From Bacteroidetes bacterium GWA2_31_9b (GTDB lineage Bacteria; Bacteroidota; Bacteroidia; Bacteroidales; UBA12077), in NCBI GenBank assembly GCA_001769005.1, contig MENE01000156.1, positions 12,183-24,599 on the forward strand: a DNA stretch of 12,417 bases, written 5' to 3'. Below, in pieces: positions 1-7,436 of the stretch. The position numbers and the translations under genes are program-made. Below the pieces are notes generated by a model. It made no database searches, was not told where the DNA came from, and saw nothing but the letters and a program-made list of their open reading frames with translations. Position 1 is the stretch's first letter, and every line of letters begins with the position of its first letter.

Positions 1-1
1 A

Positions 2-601
2 GATTTAGCCGCTCCATTAACTGCATTTGGAAATACTATTCCAACATCATATTTACGGTTAGTACCTCACCAGGAAGCACCAACCAATATATGTTGGGGT
101 GATAGAAACCGTTCTGTATTAGTTCGCGTTCCTCTTGGATGGATTGCTGATACAAGCATGATTAAAGATGCTAATCCTCAGGAAACAGGAAGAATACCTT
201 ATGTGCCGGGTAAACAAACCGTTGAATTACGTTCTGGCGATGGGTCGGCCGATATTTACAGTTATATTGCAGGTATTATTGTTGCTGCACAACATGGTCT
301 GCAAATGCAAGACGCTCTTAAAAATGCTGAAAAATTGTATATGGATGTAAATATTTTCGACGATGCACATAAAGATAAATTAGCAAAATTAGAGAAACTA
401 CCTGCATCATGTTGGGAATCTGCTGATGTTTTGTTAGAGAAACGTGCTGCTTTTGAAAATAACGGAGTTTTTCCTGCTGGCTTTATAGACAATACTGTTA
501 AGAAACTAAAATCGCACAATGATTTAAAACTTAGCGAAAAGTTATATGGCAAAGATGAAGAGATAAAAGAGCTTGTTATGAAATTTATTCATTGTAAATA
601 A
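2..601 (+). CDS. Glutamine synthetase, C-terminal part (5' end outside window)
   Basis: The frame is open from base 2 to the TAA at 599-601, giving the last 199 residues of a glutamine synthetase, the cytoplasmic enzyme that makes glutamine from glutamate, ammonia and ATP. Near the left edge, residues 18-42 (YLRLVP...EAPTNICWG then NRSVLVRVP) match the C-terminal catalytic domain, including the two arginines of the family's NRSxxxR motif. The next block, TVELRSGDGSADIYSYIAG, corresponds to the E-x-R-x-x-D segment of GSI. The tail (AEKLYMDVNIF, LPASCWESADVL, a GVFP segment and a C-terminal LSEKLYG) resembles the roughly 500-residue glutamine synthetase typical of Bacteroidetes more than enterobacterial GlnA; this is recalled family knowledge, not a search. 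An ATG at 158 lies inside the conserved domain and is not the true start. A hairpin terminator follows the stop. Confidence 0.9.
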   Translation, partial: DLAAPLTAFGNTIPTSYLRLVPHQEAPTNICWGDRNRSVLVRVPLGWIADTSMIKDANPQETGRIPYVPGKQTVELRSGDGSADIYSYIAGIIVAAQHGLQMQDALKNAEKLYMDVNIFDDAHKDKLAKLEKLPASCWESADVLLEKRAAFENNGVFPAGFIDNTVKKLKSHNDLKLSEKLYGKDEEIKELVMKFIHCK

Positions 602-620
602 GCCTAAAATATATACAAGC

Positions 621-655
621 AAAAAACCTGTCAATATGAATTGGCAGGTTTTTTT
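621..655. terminator. Hairpin terminator between convergent genes, likely bidirectional
   Basis: The arms at 625-634 (aacctgtcaa) and 641-650 (ttggcaggtt) pair with one G-U wobble around a 6-base loop. An A-run (621-626) precedes the stem and a T-run (649-655) follows it. This is the form of a rho-independent terminator, and the A/T flanks let it work on both strands. It lies 20 bases past the glutamine synthetase stop and 27 bases past the end of the opposing mltF gene. Confidence 0.85.
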
Positions 656-681
656 GTCTTTATTAGTTTAATAAGTAATCG

Positions 682-2115
682 TTAATCTTCAGGAATAAAA
701 TTTTTATAATGCTCATATCTGTCAATAATTTGTAATACATATTTATATGTTTCTTCGCCTCTGCAATAACCAAATTTTACAACAGGATCAGAATAATACC
801 TTGGATGAGATTTTTTAATAATAAATTCATCAACGTTTTTATCCCAGATATTTGGATTTTTGCCGTTTTTTTCAGCTAATCTTCGAGCATCAAGCACATG
901 ACCTAAACCTACATTGTACGATGCCAAGACAAATTTAATACGTTCTTTATCATCTTTTATTCCAAGATTTACGAAACGTGAATCTATCCATTTCAAAAAA
1001 CGAATACCTGCTTTAATATTTTGTTTTGGTGATGAATTCTTATCAACACCATATCGTTTTGCAGTTGTTGGCATAAGTTGCATTAATCCATAAGCTCCAG
1101 CCCATGATTCAACAGTAGGGTTAAATTTTGATTCCTGATATATAAGAGAAGCGATTAAGCGCCAGTCCCAATCAACTATATAGTTGAATTCTTTAATGTA
1201 TGAATCATACATTGATATTTTACCACTCGATAGTGTATAATAATCGCTGTTATATATGCCTAATGAACGTTGATTTTTAAAATATTTATTGTAAATAAAA
1301 ATATATTCAGACGATGATTTAAATTTTTCGAGCCATCTGTTTATTTCAACACGAAGGGAGTCGTCTCCTTTACGAACCCCCCAAGCCAGATTCTGAGGAA
1401 AACTAATTGCTGTTTGAATATCTAGAACAGGAAAATAGGTTTGATTAACCATTGCAACATTTTCATCAGCAATAGTATACTCAATTTCTCCTTTTGCAAC
1501 TAATTCAATAAGTTGTTCTACTTCAAGATCTAGTATTTCAACAATTTTTATGCTGTCTCCAATTTCATCAGATAAACTTTTTATTCGAGTTGCATATGAT
1601 GATTCTTTTTGTACATGTATAGTTTTTCCAGCTAAATCTAATTGATTTCGAATAAGCATAGATTCGATTTCTTTTGAAGAAATTTTTTCCCAGTTTTCAG
1701 GTTTTCTTTGTACAAGAACTTGGCGTGTTTGGCTATGGGGAATAGTAAAGTCGATAATTTGGCTTCTTTCTTTTGTAATAGTAAGATTAATAGCTATTAT
1801 GTCACAGGAATGATCATTTAGCATTTCGAAATTTTTACTAATATCGTTATTTATCAATGCTTCCAACTTAACTCCTAAATGTTTTGCAAATAGGTTAAGC
1901 ATTTCATATTGAAAACCCATTGGTTCACCACGGTAAATAAAATAATTGGTTGAATTGTAATCGGTAACCGCAACAAGTTTTCCATGTTTTTTTACTTTTT
2001 CAAGAGAATTTAAATTTCTTTTCTCTTTTTTCTCAGTGAAGTTGCACCCGGAAAAAGCAATAAACACGATGCTTATTGTTATAAAAATTGTGCAAAATGA
2101 ATAAAACTGTTTCAA
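682..2115 (-). CDS. mltF: Membrane-bound lytic murein transglycosylase F (MltF-like lipoprotein)
   Basis: This 477-residue protein cleaves the MurNAc-GlcNAc bond of peptidoglycan, forming 1,6-anhydro ends. Residues 1-24 are a lipoprotein signal with lipobox FSGC (Cys24), so it is probably anchored in the outer membrane. Residues about 40-280 form a family-3 periplasmic solute-binding-like domain (for example FQYEMLNLFAKHLGV and IIAINLTITKERSQIIDF). Residues about 306-460 form the SLT lysozyme-like domain, with catalytic Glu328 in YQESKF, GLMQLMP at 343-349 and ASYNVG at 398-403. This domain order is that of E. coli MltF (518 residues). The start is TTG at 2115: an in-frame TAA lies nine codons upstream, there is no ATG between, and the first internal ATG (Met66) would remove the signal and lipobox. 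It sits 65 bases after the porin-like gene with no hairpin between, so the two are probably cotranscribed. No active-site residue looks lost. Confidence 0.9.
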   Translation of the reverse strand: MKQFYSFCTIFITISIVFIAFSGCNFTEKKEKRNLNSLEKVKKHGKLVAVTDYNSTNYFIYRGEPMGFQYEMLNLFAKHLGVKLEALINNDISKNFEMLNDHSCDIIAINLTITKERSQIIDFTIPHSQTRQVLVQRKPENWEKISSKEIESMLIRNQLDLAGKTIHVQKESSYATRIKSLSDEIGDSIKIVEILDLEVEQLIELVAKGEIEYTIADENVAMVNQTYFPVLDIQTAISFPQNLAWGVRKGDDSLRVEINRWLEKFKSSSEYIFIYNKYFKNQRSLGIYNSDYYTLSSGKISMYDSYIKEFNYIVDWDWRLIASLIYQESKFNPTVESWAGAYGLMQLMPTTAKRYGVDKNSSPKQNIKAGIRFLKWIDSRFVNLGIKDDKERIKFVLASYNVGLGHVLDARRLAEKNGKNPNIWDKNVDEFIIKKSHPRYYSDPVVKFGYCRGEETYKYVLQIIDRYEHYKNFIPED

Positions 2116-2180
2116 ACCTAAGTTTTTATAATTAATAAGTTAATTTACGATAATAAAATAACTTTGTTACATAAAAAAAA

Positions 2181-4322
2181 TTAATCATAAAATGTCCAGG
2201 CAAATCCAAATTTTAAAACTGTTGGTGGCGCAGGATATGAAGGTGCATTATAAAAATAAGTGTTATTTATTTTACTGTTTAAGTAATTGTAAATTAAATA
2301 GAATCGGGCACGTTTAAGTGTAAAATTTGCAAAAATATCAAAACAATGATAATCTCCTAAATTTTGATCGTATTGTCTGTGAAACAAACCAGTAACGGGC
2401 ATGTATCCATCAGCCATATAGCTGCTCGAAAATCGATAATCCACTCCAGCCTGTGATAATAAATAGCCACCGGTAGATTTGAAATAAAATAATTTCTCAA
2501 TATAAAAAGATTGATAAAGATTGAATTCAGGAAGACTTAATATACTGTCGTTAGTACTTTTTTGATAAACAAAGCGGGTATCAGTTCTAAAAAGTCCTAG
2601 TTTAAATTTCTTACTAAGCTCGCCGGTTAAAATATTAATTTGATTTCCATATTGTTTTACCTCAGCATTAGTCCCAAAGTATATATGTCCTGTAATTTGC
2701 CCATAACCAACCCTTGCTTCAAGATTGTATTTTTTACTTCTTATTACAAATGAACCATCCCATTCCTCTTGCCGTATAAGATTTTGGTTATCCCACTGAA
2801 AATGATTAGACGAGTAATGCCTGTAAAAATAATCGGGTTTTGTGTTTGAATAGTTGCTTTCAATGCTAATAATCCAATTGTTCCAAATCTTATATCCAAA
2901 ATATAAATTTATTTGTGAGTTCTCATTTTTATCTCCATTTAAGTAATATTGAGCATATCCGTCGAAAAGTATATGATTAAAAAGTACTGTATTTAAATAA
3001 AACGAAACACTATTGCTACTTTCACTTTGTGCTTTTAAATAATGAACTGTTGTATCATTTTCTGAATCTGAGTTAATGGTAAAAGTTGTGTCAGGAATAA
3101 TTTTATACTCATAATCCATTTGTTCATTATTAAAAGATAGGCTTGTAGAAAACTTATCTTTAAACCGGTAATTTGCAGATATTTTATTGCTAAACTTTTT
3201 CTGGTAAGCAGCATCGTAAGTTTTTGTGGAATCAATATATATTTGAATTGAATTGTAAAAATCTTCATCAATTTTTGCATCATAGTATTTGCGCATATCA
3301 TTTATGTAAAACAACTCATGCGATATGCTCAATCCATTTCCACCTTCATTATCTTTAGAGTTTTTTATAGAATTAATTTTATCAGTTAAATGTTCTCTGT
3401 TTGATTCTTGATGTTGAATGCTATCACCTTGTTCTGTTTTTATACTAATTAATGTATCTGATTTTATTCGATCAATATTTTCAGATTTTGGAGGTGTTTC
3501 CTTTAATGTCGAATTATTAACAGGCTTAGCTTTTCTAATTGGCTTATCTGTTTTTTCTTTTTCTTTTTTTACTGGGGCAGCAAATTTCCCAAATCGAAAT
3601 TCATGTACTAAATGGAAAGAATTGTTTTGTGTTAGATGTCTTGCATCAGTTAATTTTACAGGAATATTTCGTGTGTTTATGTATTCATCACTTCCTAAAT
3701 AACGTAAACTATCAATTCCTCCATTTTCTTCGCCTTTAACTTTATTTAAAGTGAAATTTGCATGTGCTCTGTATCCTTTGTACTGGTAACTCGAAAACAG
3801 AGTTAGTGCGTGTGATTTTAATGCTTGTCTTTGGTAACGTCCTGCCGATGAAATTAAATCATAATCTATACCTACATTAAAATCCTGATTCACATTTTGA
3901 GTGTGTAAAATGCCAAGCATTTGTTCGCTTTCTTCTTTTGGCCCGGCAGTTCCGAAATTAAAAAGAGTGTACTGGCGCTTTGTATTAAAATACTTCTGTT
4001 TGTAAGGTAAATGAAAATAAATTGAATAAGGTTCGCTGAATAAAAACCCTGTTTGATTTTTTCTTCTATCGTAATAAATCCTGGATTGACTTGCAGTACC
4101 TAAATTCCCTAAGTAATTATTAACTATAGTTGATTGCAAAACCGGATTAAACTGCTGAAACGAATTGAGAGTTGTATCAATATCAGAATATTTAAGATTC
4201 AAGTCGTATGGATTTATTGTCCAGCTATACAAGGTTCTTTCTGATAAACTATCAACCTGACAGAATACTGTTGCAGTGATGAGTAAAAATGAAATATTAA
4301 TTAAGAGAGTTCTTATCTTCAT
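2181..4322 (-). CDS. Putative outer-membrane porin (Porin_10-type beta-barrel)
   Basis: This is a 713-residue secreted protein. Residues 1-21 are a signal peptide ending TVFC before Gln22; the Phe before Cys21 does not fit a lipobox, so signal peptidase I cleavage is expected. The mature part has alternating aromatic and polar strands typical of an outer-membrane barrel and ends in aromatic-rich LKFGFAWTFYD, like a C-terminal closing strand. Residues 131-165 (LGILHTQNVNQDFNVGIDYDLISSAGRYQRQ) resemble the Bacteroidetes 'putative porin' family (Pfam Porin_10), from memory. Residues about 248-330 are a charged, low-complexity stretch rich in Lys, Glu, Asp, Asn and Ser that interrupts the barrel, presumably a long loop or periplasmic turn. 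The substrate is unknown. The ATG start at 4322 gives a clean signal peptide. The gene precedes mltF and follows pdxH by 126 bases. An outer-membrane location is well supported; pore function is inferred. Confidence 0.8.
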   Translation of the reverse strand: MKIRTLLINISFLLITATVFCQVDSLSERTLYSWTINPYDLNLKYSDIDTTLNSFQQFNPVLQSTIVNNYLGNLGTASQSRIYYDRRKNQTGFLFSEPYSIYFHLPYKQKYFNTKRQYTLFNFGTAGPKEESEQMLGILHTQNVNQDFNVGIDYDLISSAGRYQRQALKSHALTLFSSYQYKGYRAHANFTLNKVKGEENGGIDSLRYLGSDEYINTRNIPVKLTDARHLTQNNSFHLVHEFRFGKFAAPVKKEKEKTDKPIRKAKPVNNSTLKETPPKSENIDRIKSDTLISIKTEQGDSIQHQESNREHLTDKINSIKNSKDNEGGNGLSISHELFYINDMRKYYDAKIDEDFYNSIQIYIDSTKTYDAAYQKKFSNKISANYRFKDKFSTSLSFNNEQMDYEYKIIPDTTFTINSDSENDTTVHYLKAQSESSNSVSFYLNTVLFNHILFDGYAQYYLNGDKNENSQINLYFGYKIWNNWIISIESNYSNTKPDYFYRHYSSNHFQWDNQNLIRQEEWDGSFVIRSKKYNLEARVGYGQITGHIYFGTNAEVKQYGNQINILTGELSKKFKLGLFRTDTRFVYQKSTNDSILSLPEFNLYQSFYIEKLFYFKSTGGYLLSQAGVDYRFSSSYMADGYMPVTGLFHRQYDQNLGDYHCFDIFANFTLKRARFYLIYNYLNSKINNTYFYNAPSYPAPPTVLKFGFAWTFYD

Positions 4323-4448
4323 GCTGGTAAATATATAAAAAATAGAATTATCAAGTGTTACGACTTGTTTTTAACAAGAATCTGACAAATAATTTTTATG
4401 AGTTAACTAGTATTTTTATTCAATTTTTAAAAATCTTTAATTAAAAAA
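4323..4448. other. Intergenic region between pdxH and the porin-like gene
   Basis: This AT-rich gap is the only sizeable break in the minus-strand gene series and is the likeliest place for a separate promoter for the porin-like gene and mltF. I found no match to the Bacteroidetes TAnnTTTG -7 element on the minus strand here. A perfect 6-base inverted repeat (cttgtt, three-base spacer, aacaag; 4364-4378) has no adjacent T-run, so I do not call it a terminator. Whether the upstream operon reads through is not settled by the sequence. Confidence 0.4.
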
Positions 4449-5090
4449 TTATGGTGCTAGCCTTCTTATTTTCCAAGTATTATCGTCGTAATAATATTCA
4501 ATACGGTCGTGCAGTCTGTTTGGTCTTCCTTGCCAGAATTCAAAAGTATATGGAACCAAAATATAACCACCCCAATTGTTGGGTCTTGGAGGAAACTTAC
4601 CTTCAAATTTTTTCTCAAATTCTGATTGTCGGTCCTCAATAAATTGTCTGTTTTTAATTTCCTGACTTTGAGGCGAAGCCCATGAACCAATTCTGCTTTT
4701 TGCAGGTCGGGATAAATAATATTCATTAGAAACTTCTTCTGATGTTTTTTCAATTCGGCCTTCAATACGTATTTGCTTTTCTAATTCAGCCCAATAAAAT
4801 AATATACTACCATAATGATTTTCAGAAATTTGATGACCTTTTTTACTTTCATAATTTGAATAGAAAATAAATCCGTCGGGTTTTACTTCCTTTAGTAAAA
4901 CCATTCGGGCCGATGGTTGTAAGTTTTTTCCAGCTGTAGCTAAAACCATAGCTGTAGGTTCTGGTATTGCTGAGTGAATAGCTTCATCCATCCAAATATT
5001 AAATTGCTTAAATGGATTCTGATCAACATCACTTTTGCTTAGAGTCTTGAGTTTGTATTCATTTCTAATGTTTGTATATTTTTTTTCCAT
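4449..5090 (-). CDS. pdxH: Pyridoxamine/pyridoxine 5'-phosphate oxidase
   Basis: This 213-residue FMN flavoprotein of the cytoplasm oxidises pyridoxine or pyridoxamine 5'-phosphate to pyridoxal 5'-phosphate, the last step of B6 cofactor synthesis and salvage. The full family signature is present: ARMVLLKEV (61-69), GFIFYSNYESKKG (73-85; FMN phosphate contacts), FYW (98-100), QIRIEGRIEK (106-115), SRPAKSRIGSWASPQS (127-142), and the C-terminal block WGGYILVPYTFEFWQGRPNRLHDR (173-196), with the Arg and His of RLHDR that contact the substrate. It ends RRLAP, as PdxH proteins typically do. The length is normal and nothing is missing. The ATG at 5090 lies 14 bases after the stop of the YihY-type gene, which indicates cotranscription with yihY and nadC; the operon thus carries genes for two cofactor pathways. 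Confidence 0.96.
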   Translation of the reverse strand: MEKKYTNIRNEYKLKTLSKSDVDQNPFKQFNIWMDEAIHSAIPEPTAMVLATAGKNLQPSARMVLLKEVKPDGFIFYSNYESKKGHQISENHYGSILFYWAELEKQIRIEGRIEKTSEEVSNEYYLSRPAKSRIGSWASPQSQEIKNRQFIEDRQSEFEKKFEGKFPPRPNNWGGYILVPYTFEFWQGRPNRLHDRIEYYYDDNTWKIRRLAP

Positions 5091-5104
5091 AGTAAGGTGA
5101 GTGT

Positions 5105-6031
5105 TTACAATTTTTTTGTTTTCGCATTATTTATGCTCGCGTTTAATTCAAATCCAAGTATTAGTGCAAATGCATTAAAGTAGAGCCATAATAGAATAAC
5201 CATCATTGTTCCAATTGAACCATACAATTTATTATACTGACCAAAATTATTGACAAAGTACGAAAATCCCAAAGAAGTTAAAAGAGTTAAAAGAGTTGCC
5301 ATTGATGAACCTGCTGAAATAAACCTCCATTTTGATTTTTTTGCAGGAGCATAATAATATAAAAACGAAATGGCAAAGAAAAATAATGCTATTGCAACAA
5401 TCCATTTACCTGCAATAATAAGGTAGTAAGTTAAATTAAGTTCAAGAATTTGATATTCAACCAACAAATTTAAAATAACCTGACTAAAAACAATAATTAA
5501 CAAAGCAACAGCAATTAGTAAGAAAAGAATAAAGACTTGTAATGTAGCCACCAGGCGAGTACCAAACCAGTTTCGTGTATCGAAAGAATGGTACGTGTTA
5601 TTAAAAGCATCAATTAGTGCGTGAACACCGCTTGTTGAAAATATCAAACTAGAAACAGCTCCTATTGAAAGTACTCCTCCGTTTTTTTGCGTAATAACTG
5701 CAACAAGGGTGTTTTCTAGAAATTGAAATGCATTTTGTGGTAAAAAATCCTGAATTAATTTTAGAAGTTCAGATTGAAGGTTTTCTACAGGTATATATGG
5801 GATTAATGTAAATAAAAATATTACAGTTGGAAACAATGCTAGTGCAAAATTAAATGCAATTGCTGATGCACGAGTTGCTAAATATCCTTTAAGAATGCCA
5901 TTAAAGAAGAAAACTATAACATCGTAAACAGGAACACCATCGAAACCGGGGAATGATATTCTTTTGGCTTTTTCAATAAGTGCTTGTACAAATTTATTTA
6001 TGTAAGATATTATTTTAGTGTGTATTTGCAT
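5105..6031 (-). CDS. YihY/BrkB-family inner-membrane protein (formerly 'ribonuclease BN')
   Basis: This 308-residue polytopic inner-membrane protein has about six hydrophobic segments (roughly residues 55-80, 118-135, 160-190, 200-225, 238-260 and 272-298). Family marks are YLATRASAIAFNFALALFP near the first helix, GAVSSLIFSTSGVHALIDAFN (124-144), NKLYGSIGTMMVILLWLYFNAFALILGFELNA (267-298) and an acidic/amide-rich cytoplasmic tail. The family was once labelled ribonuclease BN, but that activity belongs to a different protein (Rbn/ElaC), so an RNase name would be wrong. Its real role is unsettled; transport or envelope functions have been suggested. The ATG at 6031 is 32 bases after the nadC stop, and pdxH starts 14 bases downstream, placing it inside the operon. 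The assignment to the family is sure; the function is not. Confidence 0.92.
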   Translation of the reverse strand: MQIHTKIISYINKFVQALIEKAKRISFPGFDGVPVYDVIVFFFNGILKGYLATRASAIAFNFALALFPTVIFLFTLIPYIPVENLQSELLKLIQDFLPQNAFQFLENTLVAVITQKNGGVLSIGAVSSLIFSTSGVHALIDAFNNTYHSFDTRNWFGTRLVATLQVFILFLLIAVALLIIVFSQVILNLLVEYQILELNLTYYLIIAGKWIVAIALFFFAISFLYYYAPAKKSKWRFISAGSSMATLLTLLTSLGFSYFVNNFGQYNKLYGSIGTMMVILLWLYFNAFALILGFELNASINNAKTKKL

Positions 6032-6063
6032 TTTGAATAGTAAAGCTTAAAACATACCGTAAA

Positions 6064-6906
6064 TTAAATAGCTTTTAAGCTCATATCCAAACTTTTTATG
6101 TGGTGAGTTAATGCTCCAACAGAAATATAATCTACACCACATTCAGCAAAACTCCGGATTGTATCCAATGTAATTCTACCTGAAGATTCAATTTCAAATT
6201 TTCCATTTATTAATTGGACTGCGAGTTTGGTATTATCAACTGTAAAATTATCGAGCATTATCCTATGAATACCACCGATAAGTAAAACCTCTTTTATTTC
6301 ATCAAGATTTCTGGTTTCTACCTCAATTTTTAATTTCCTATCGAATTTCTTAAGGTATTCGTGAGTCTTTGTAATCGCGTTTTTTATTCCACCTGCAAAA
6401 TCAATGTGATTATCTTTAAGCATAATCATATCATACAAACCCATTCTATGGTTTTCTCCTCCACCAATTTTTACAGCAAGTTTTTCGAGATAACGCATCC
6501 CTGGAGTAGTTTTTCGGGTGTCGAGTACTTTTGCTTTAGTACCTTTTATTTTTTCAACATAATAACTAGTTGTTGTTGAAATTCCACTCATACGTTGCAT
6601 TATATTTAAAACCAACCGTTCAGCTTTCAAAATTGAATGGGTTTTTCCTGTTACATTGAATACAATATCACCAGGATTTACTTTAACTCCATCGTGAATC
6701 AATAATTCAATTTTTAAATCTTTATCAATTAATGTAAAAACCCGAAGAGCAATATCTGTTCCGGCAAGTATTCCTGTTTCCTTAATAAGTAAGTGAGCTT
6801 TGCCTATCGCGTTTTCGGGTATGCATGATAAGGTTGAATGATCACCATCGCCAATATCTTCTTGAATAGCATTTAGTATAAATTCATCAAGAAATTTGTT
6901 ATTCAT
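6064..6906 (-). CDS. nadC: Nicotinate-nucleotide pyrophosphorylase (quinolinate phosphoribosyltransferase)
   Basis: This enzyme converts quinolinate and PRPP to nicotinate mononucleotide, CO2 and pyrophosphate in de novo NAD synthesis. In the 280-residue form the key blocks are ERLVLNIMQRMSGIST (residues about 96-111), DTRKTTPGMR (129-138), KIGGGENHRMGLYDMIMLKDNH (146-167, with the His-Arg pair and Lys164), IEVETRN (194-200, Glu195), IMLDNF (216-221, Asp219) and ESSGRIT (240-246). I start it at ATG 6906, not at the TTG at 6918 (four residues longer). The ATG follows an AGG and overlaps the end of the DUF4783 gene by eight bases (ATGAATAA), an arrangement suited to translational coupling. No nadA or nadB is in the window. 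Catalytic residues appear complete. Confidence 0.96.
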   Translation of the reverse strand: MNNKFLDEFILNAIQEDIGDGDHSTLSCIPENAIGKAHLLIKETGILAGTDIALRVFTLIDKDLKIELLIHDGVKVNPGDIVFNVTGKTHSILKAERLVLNIMQRMSGISTTTSYYVEKIKGTKAKVLDTRKTTPGMRYLEKLAVKIGGGENHRMGLYDMIMLKDNHIDFAGGIKNAITKTHEYLKKFDRKLKIEVETRNLDEIKEVLLIGGIHRIMLDNFTVDNTKLAVQLINGKFEIESSGRITLDTIRSFAECGVDYISVGALTHHIKSLDMSLKAI

Positions 6907-7306
6907 TTTCCTGTTCAATTCTAAGTTGATGAATGAAAGGTTGATCGTCTTTAAGTTTTAATAAGAAATATACCCTGAAAGTACCATTGAAAGTAACGAG
7001 TTTACCAATAGCAAATTTCGATTCCTCTTTTCCTCCCTGATGGATTATTTCAAAACTTTTTGGAAAATGATCGGTAAAAAAATTATCAATTATTTGTTGA
7101 GCCTGTAATTTGCTGTAAACGTCTTCTTTATCGAGGATAACAAGTTCAATTGTATTATTAAAAAATCGAGCAAGTTCTTCGGCATTTCCCACTTTAAATG
7201 CAATTGAAATATCACGGGGAATTTCTTGGTCGTAAGAGAATGAGCCTAAATTAAATATAAAGGAGAATATAATAATGAATGGTATAGATTTTTTAATGGT
7301 TTTCAT
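6899..7306 (-). CDS. DUF4783 family secreted protein, function unknown
   Basis: This small secreted protein (135 residues) has an N-terminal signal: a basic MKTIKKS, a hydrophobic core (PFIIIFSFIFNLGSF) and probable cleavage near FSYDQ. The mature part (PRDISIAFKVGNAEELARFF, a LDKEDVYSKLQAQQIIDNFF block, FEIIHQGGKEESKFAIGKLVTFNG, then a FRVYFLLKL strand) matches my memory of DUF4783, a Bacteroidetes family with an NTF2-like fold seen next to nadC. No catalytic motif is visible. The start is taken as ATG 7306; a TTG at 7336 would add ten residues before the signal and is less likely. Its last eight bases overlap nadC. As first gene after the divergent promoter region, it leads the operon. Its role is unknown, and the link to NAD synthesis may be positional only. 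Confidence 0.82.
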   Translation of the reverse strand: MKTIKKSIPFIIIFSFIFNLGSFSYDQEIPRDISIAFKVGNAEELARFFNNTIELVILDKEDVYSKLQAQQIIDNFFTDHFPKSFEIIHQGGKEESKFAIGKLVTFNGTFRVYFLLKLKDDQPFIHQLRIEQENE

Positions 7307-7341
7307 TTTAAATAATCTTAAGTTTGCATTAAGCAATGCTG

Positions 7342-7374
7342 CAAAAATTGAACCATAAATGTGAAAATTTTAAA
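7342..7374 (-). promoter_or_regulatory. Weak candidate promoter for the DUF4783-nadC-yihY-pdxH operon
   Basis: Read on the minus strand, AATTTTTG (7349-7342) differs at one base from the Bacteroidetes -7 consensus TAnnTTTG. A TTTA (7374-7371) lies 21 bases upstream, where the -33 TTTG is expected. Transcription would start near 7335 and give a leader of about 30 bases to the ATG at 7306. Both boxes are imperfect, so the call rests partly on position in the divergent gap. Confidence 0.35.
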
Positions 7375-7391
7375 CTACGATATTATTTTTG
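7360..7391 (+). promoter_or_regulatory. Candidate promoter for rlmH
   Basis: TATTTTTG at 7384-7391 is an exact match to the Bacteroidetes primary sigma -7 element TAnnTTTG. TGTG at 7360-7363, with a 20-base spacer, stands where the -33 TTTG is expected (one mismatch). Predicted initiation near 7397 gives a leader of about 40 bases to the rlmH ATG. The site overlaps the weaker minus-strand candidate, so the two directions may compete. Confidence 0.6.
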
Positions 7392-7436
7392 CGAAAAGTA
7401 TAAAAAATTAACGAATAAAAAAATTCCAGGCAATTC

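Noticed and set aside
2159..2166. TAACTTTG on the + strand, an exact match to the -7 consensus, pointing into the 3' end of the porin-like gene as a possible antisense promoter
   Set aside because: A six-base match is expected by chance in DNA this AT-rich, and I see no supporting -33 element or antisense gene.
3418..3739. Two overlapping open frames on the + strand inside the porin-like gene
   Set aside because: They lie opposite the low-complexity charged insert, have no family resemblance or start signal, and are explained as shadows of the real gene.
4364..4378. Perfect inverted repeat cttgtt / aacaag between pdxH and the porin-like gene, considered as a terminator or operator
   Set aside because: The stem is short and AT-rich, has no adjacent T-run on either strand, and occurs only once.
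4422..4433. A/T-only palindrome (atttttaaaaat) just downstream of pdxH
   Set aside because: Such palindromes are common by chance in AT-rich gaps; there is no GC in the stem to make a stable hairpin.
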